Assembly: GCA_030549335.1 (NCBI GenBank)
Contig: CM060190.1
Span: forward strand, 65,734,118 to 65,798,117
Length of the DNA stretch: 64,000 bases
From: Pontederia crassipes
Taxonomy: Eukaryota; Streptophyta; Magnoliopsida; Commelinales; Pontederiaceae
Direction of reading: 5' to 3'
Both the position numbers and the translations under genes were made by a program. Of the stretch, positions 62,985-64,000 are shown in pieces; positions within the stretch are counted from its first letter, which is position 1, and the number at the start of each line of letters is the position of its first letter. The notes below the pieces were generated by a model. The model saw nothing but the letters and a program-made list of their open reading frames with translations. It ran no database searches and was not told the DNA's origin.

Positions 62985-64000
62985 GTGCAAAGGCTTGGGC
63001 GCTAACTTTGTTTTCATTTTACATGTCTACTAGTTACCGTGCCACTCGATTGCTGTTCATGCAAATTTTGATACGTAGTTGCATTTTGGAGAAAGTAAAT
63101 GTAGACCAGCCTAGTCTTAAGATTATTCTTGAATGCCGTTGTAGAAGAACGGCCTAATCTTAATATTACCACGAATGTTTTTAGTATTGAAAATTTGTAT
63201 TTCTTCATCTTGTTATCATGTATATCATCTGTTCGACAAAGTAAGTTTCACACACAGTTCCATAATTCTATGCAATCAATTTACCCAATCTCTGACGACA
63301 ACTTACTGTTATATTTTTATATATTGCGTTTCACTATACAGGCCCAAGAGTGTCAATGCGAGCCAATTTTAGTTGAATAGCTAAAAGTTGGAGAAAGTTC
63401 TTTGGTCCCTTGAAAAAGTTTGGCCTAATATACCTGTTAATAGTGAATTGCCTACATGGTTAGGGAGGAGACATCGTTTGGACTTGTAATTGATAAATTT
63501 TGCAAACTGTGAGATAAGATTCTTGATGACATATTGATAGGGAGGATTTTTTTATATCAAATAACTAAGCCTTCTGAATCGACAGATGGTGCGTCATATG
63601 TCAAATTTGACTGTCTACACAACAACAACAACAACAAAGCCTTATCCCACTAGGTGGGATCGGCTACATGGATCATACGACGTCTGATCCATGTTCATGA
63701 GATTCGACAGGGTTTTACGCTGACTGTCAGACCTAACACAACCCTCCTCCTTTATCCGAGCTTGGGACCGGCTATAAAATTTGACTGTCTACACAATCCA
63801 AAAAATTTTCTAAGTAGTAGGGATCTTGGTCACTATGTTAGGGTACCAAGGTTCAAATCCTACGTGAGGTACCTGAGTTATCTTACTCTGACTCTACTTT
63901 CTAGTTTCCATATTTTATTAGGCTTCAATCCTATTTTTACTATGCGGAAGAAATTTTTCTAGGTGCCATTTGTCCTAAATAGTGCTATTTCAGTTTGCTG
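62985..64000 (+). other. Intron 2 of the hydratase gene, continuing past the window
   Basis: A GTGCAA donor follows GACCTCAAG at 62984. I could not find the expected next exon (ERR..MS-type start) before 64000. The stretch is AT-rich and includes the SINE-like copy 3. Confidence 0.6.
63623..63776 (-). mobile_element. SINE-like element with (TTG)n tail, copy 3
   Basis: A 154-bp minus-strand copy of the same family. Read in reverse it starts TATAGCCGGTCCCAAGC and ends GTGGGATAAGGCTTTG plus (TTG)n. A 20-bp perfect duplication beginning AAATTTGACTG flanks it (63603-63622 and 63777-63796). It lies in an intron of the hydratase gene. Confidence 0.9.

Overview
This is nuclear DNA of a flowering plant. 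The genes have many GT..AG introns, first exons are GC-rich, the rest is AT-rich, and all seven genes belong to plant nuclear families. A non-grass monocot is my guess, from the general look of the proteins, but the sequence does not settle it.

Seven genes can be built exon by exon. Four lie on the minus strand in the left 26 kb: an ELMO-domain protein (395-5973, 9 exons, 266 aa), a VAP27-type VAMP-associated protein (10691-13435, 8 exons, 230 aa), the nuclear gene for plastid ribosomal protein bL19c (15983-18814, 4 exons, 219 aa) and MAGO NASHI (19726-25738, 3 exons, 151 aa, with a 5.4-kb second intron full of transposons). Three lie on the plus strand: a Rab1/RABD2-type GTPase (29497-34873, 8 exons, 203 aa), a decayed RWD-RING gene of the RNF25 type (43378-54921, 7 exons, two frame disruptions and a lost RING cysteine) and the first two exons of a mitochondrial enoyl-CoA hydratase 2-like gene (62526-62984), which runs off the window. 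They are unrelated housekeeping genes (ER contact sites, trafficking, plastid translation, exon junction complex, acyl-CoA metabolism) and do not form a pathway or operon.

The rest is mostly small non-autonomous transposons, many with intact target-site duplications (TSDs). There are three short SINE-like elements whose 3' end is shared with an RTE-type LINE fragment; a fourth, poly(A)-type SINE; at least three hAT-like elements with 8-bp TSDs; Mutator-like long-TIR elements; Tourist-like MITEs; LTR-like sequence; and a 3.4-kb GC-rich foldback at 39.6-43.0 kb. The most layered spot is 52.0-53.7 kb. There a Mutator-like element carries a broken Ty3/gypsy chromodomain fragment, the fragment is split by a hAT MITE, and the Mutator-like arm is split by the LINE fragment.

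I found no CRISPR arrays, rRNA, tRNA or organellar insertions, and no convincing new coding system. The points most worth a second look are the eroding RNF25-like gene, the nested element and the GC-rich foldback.
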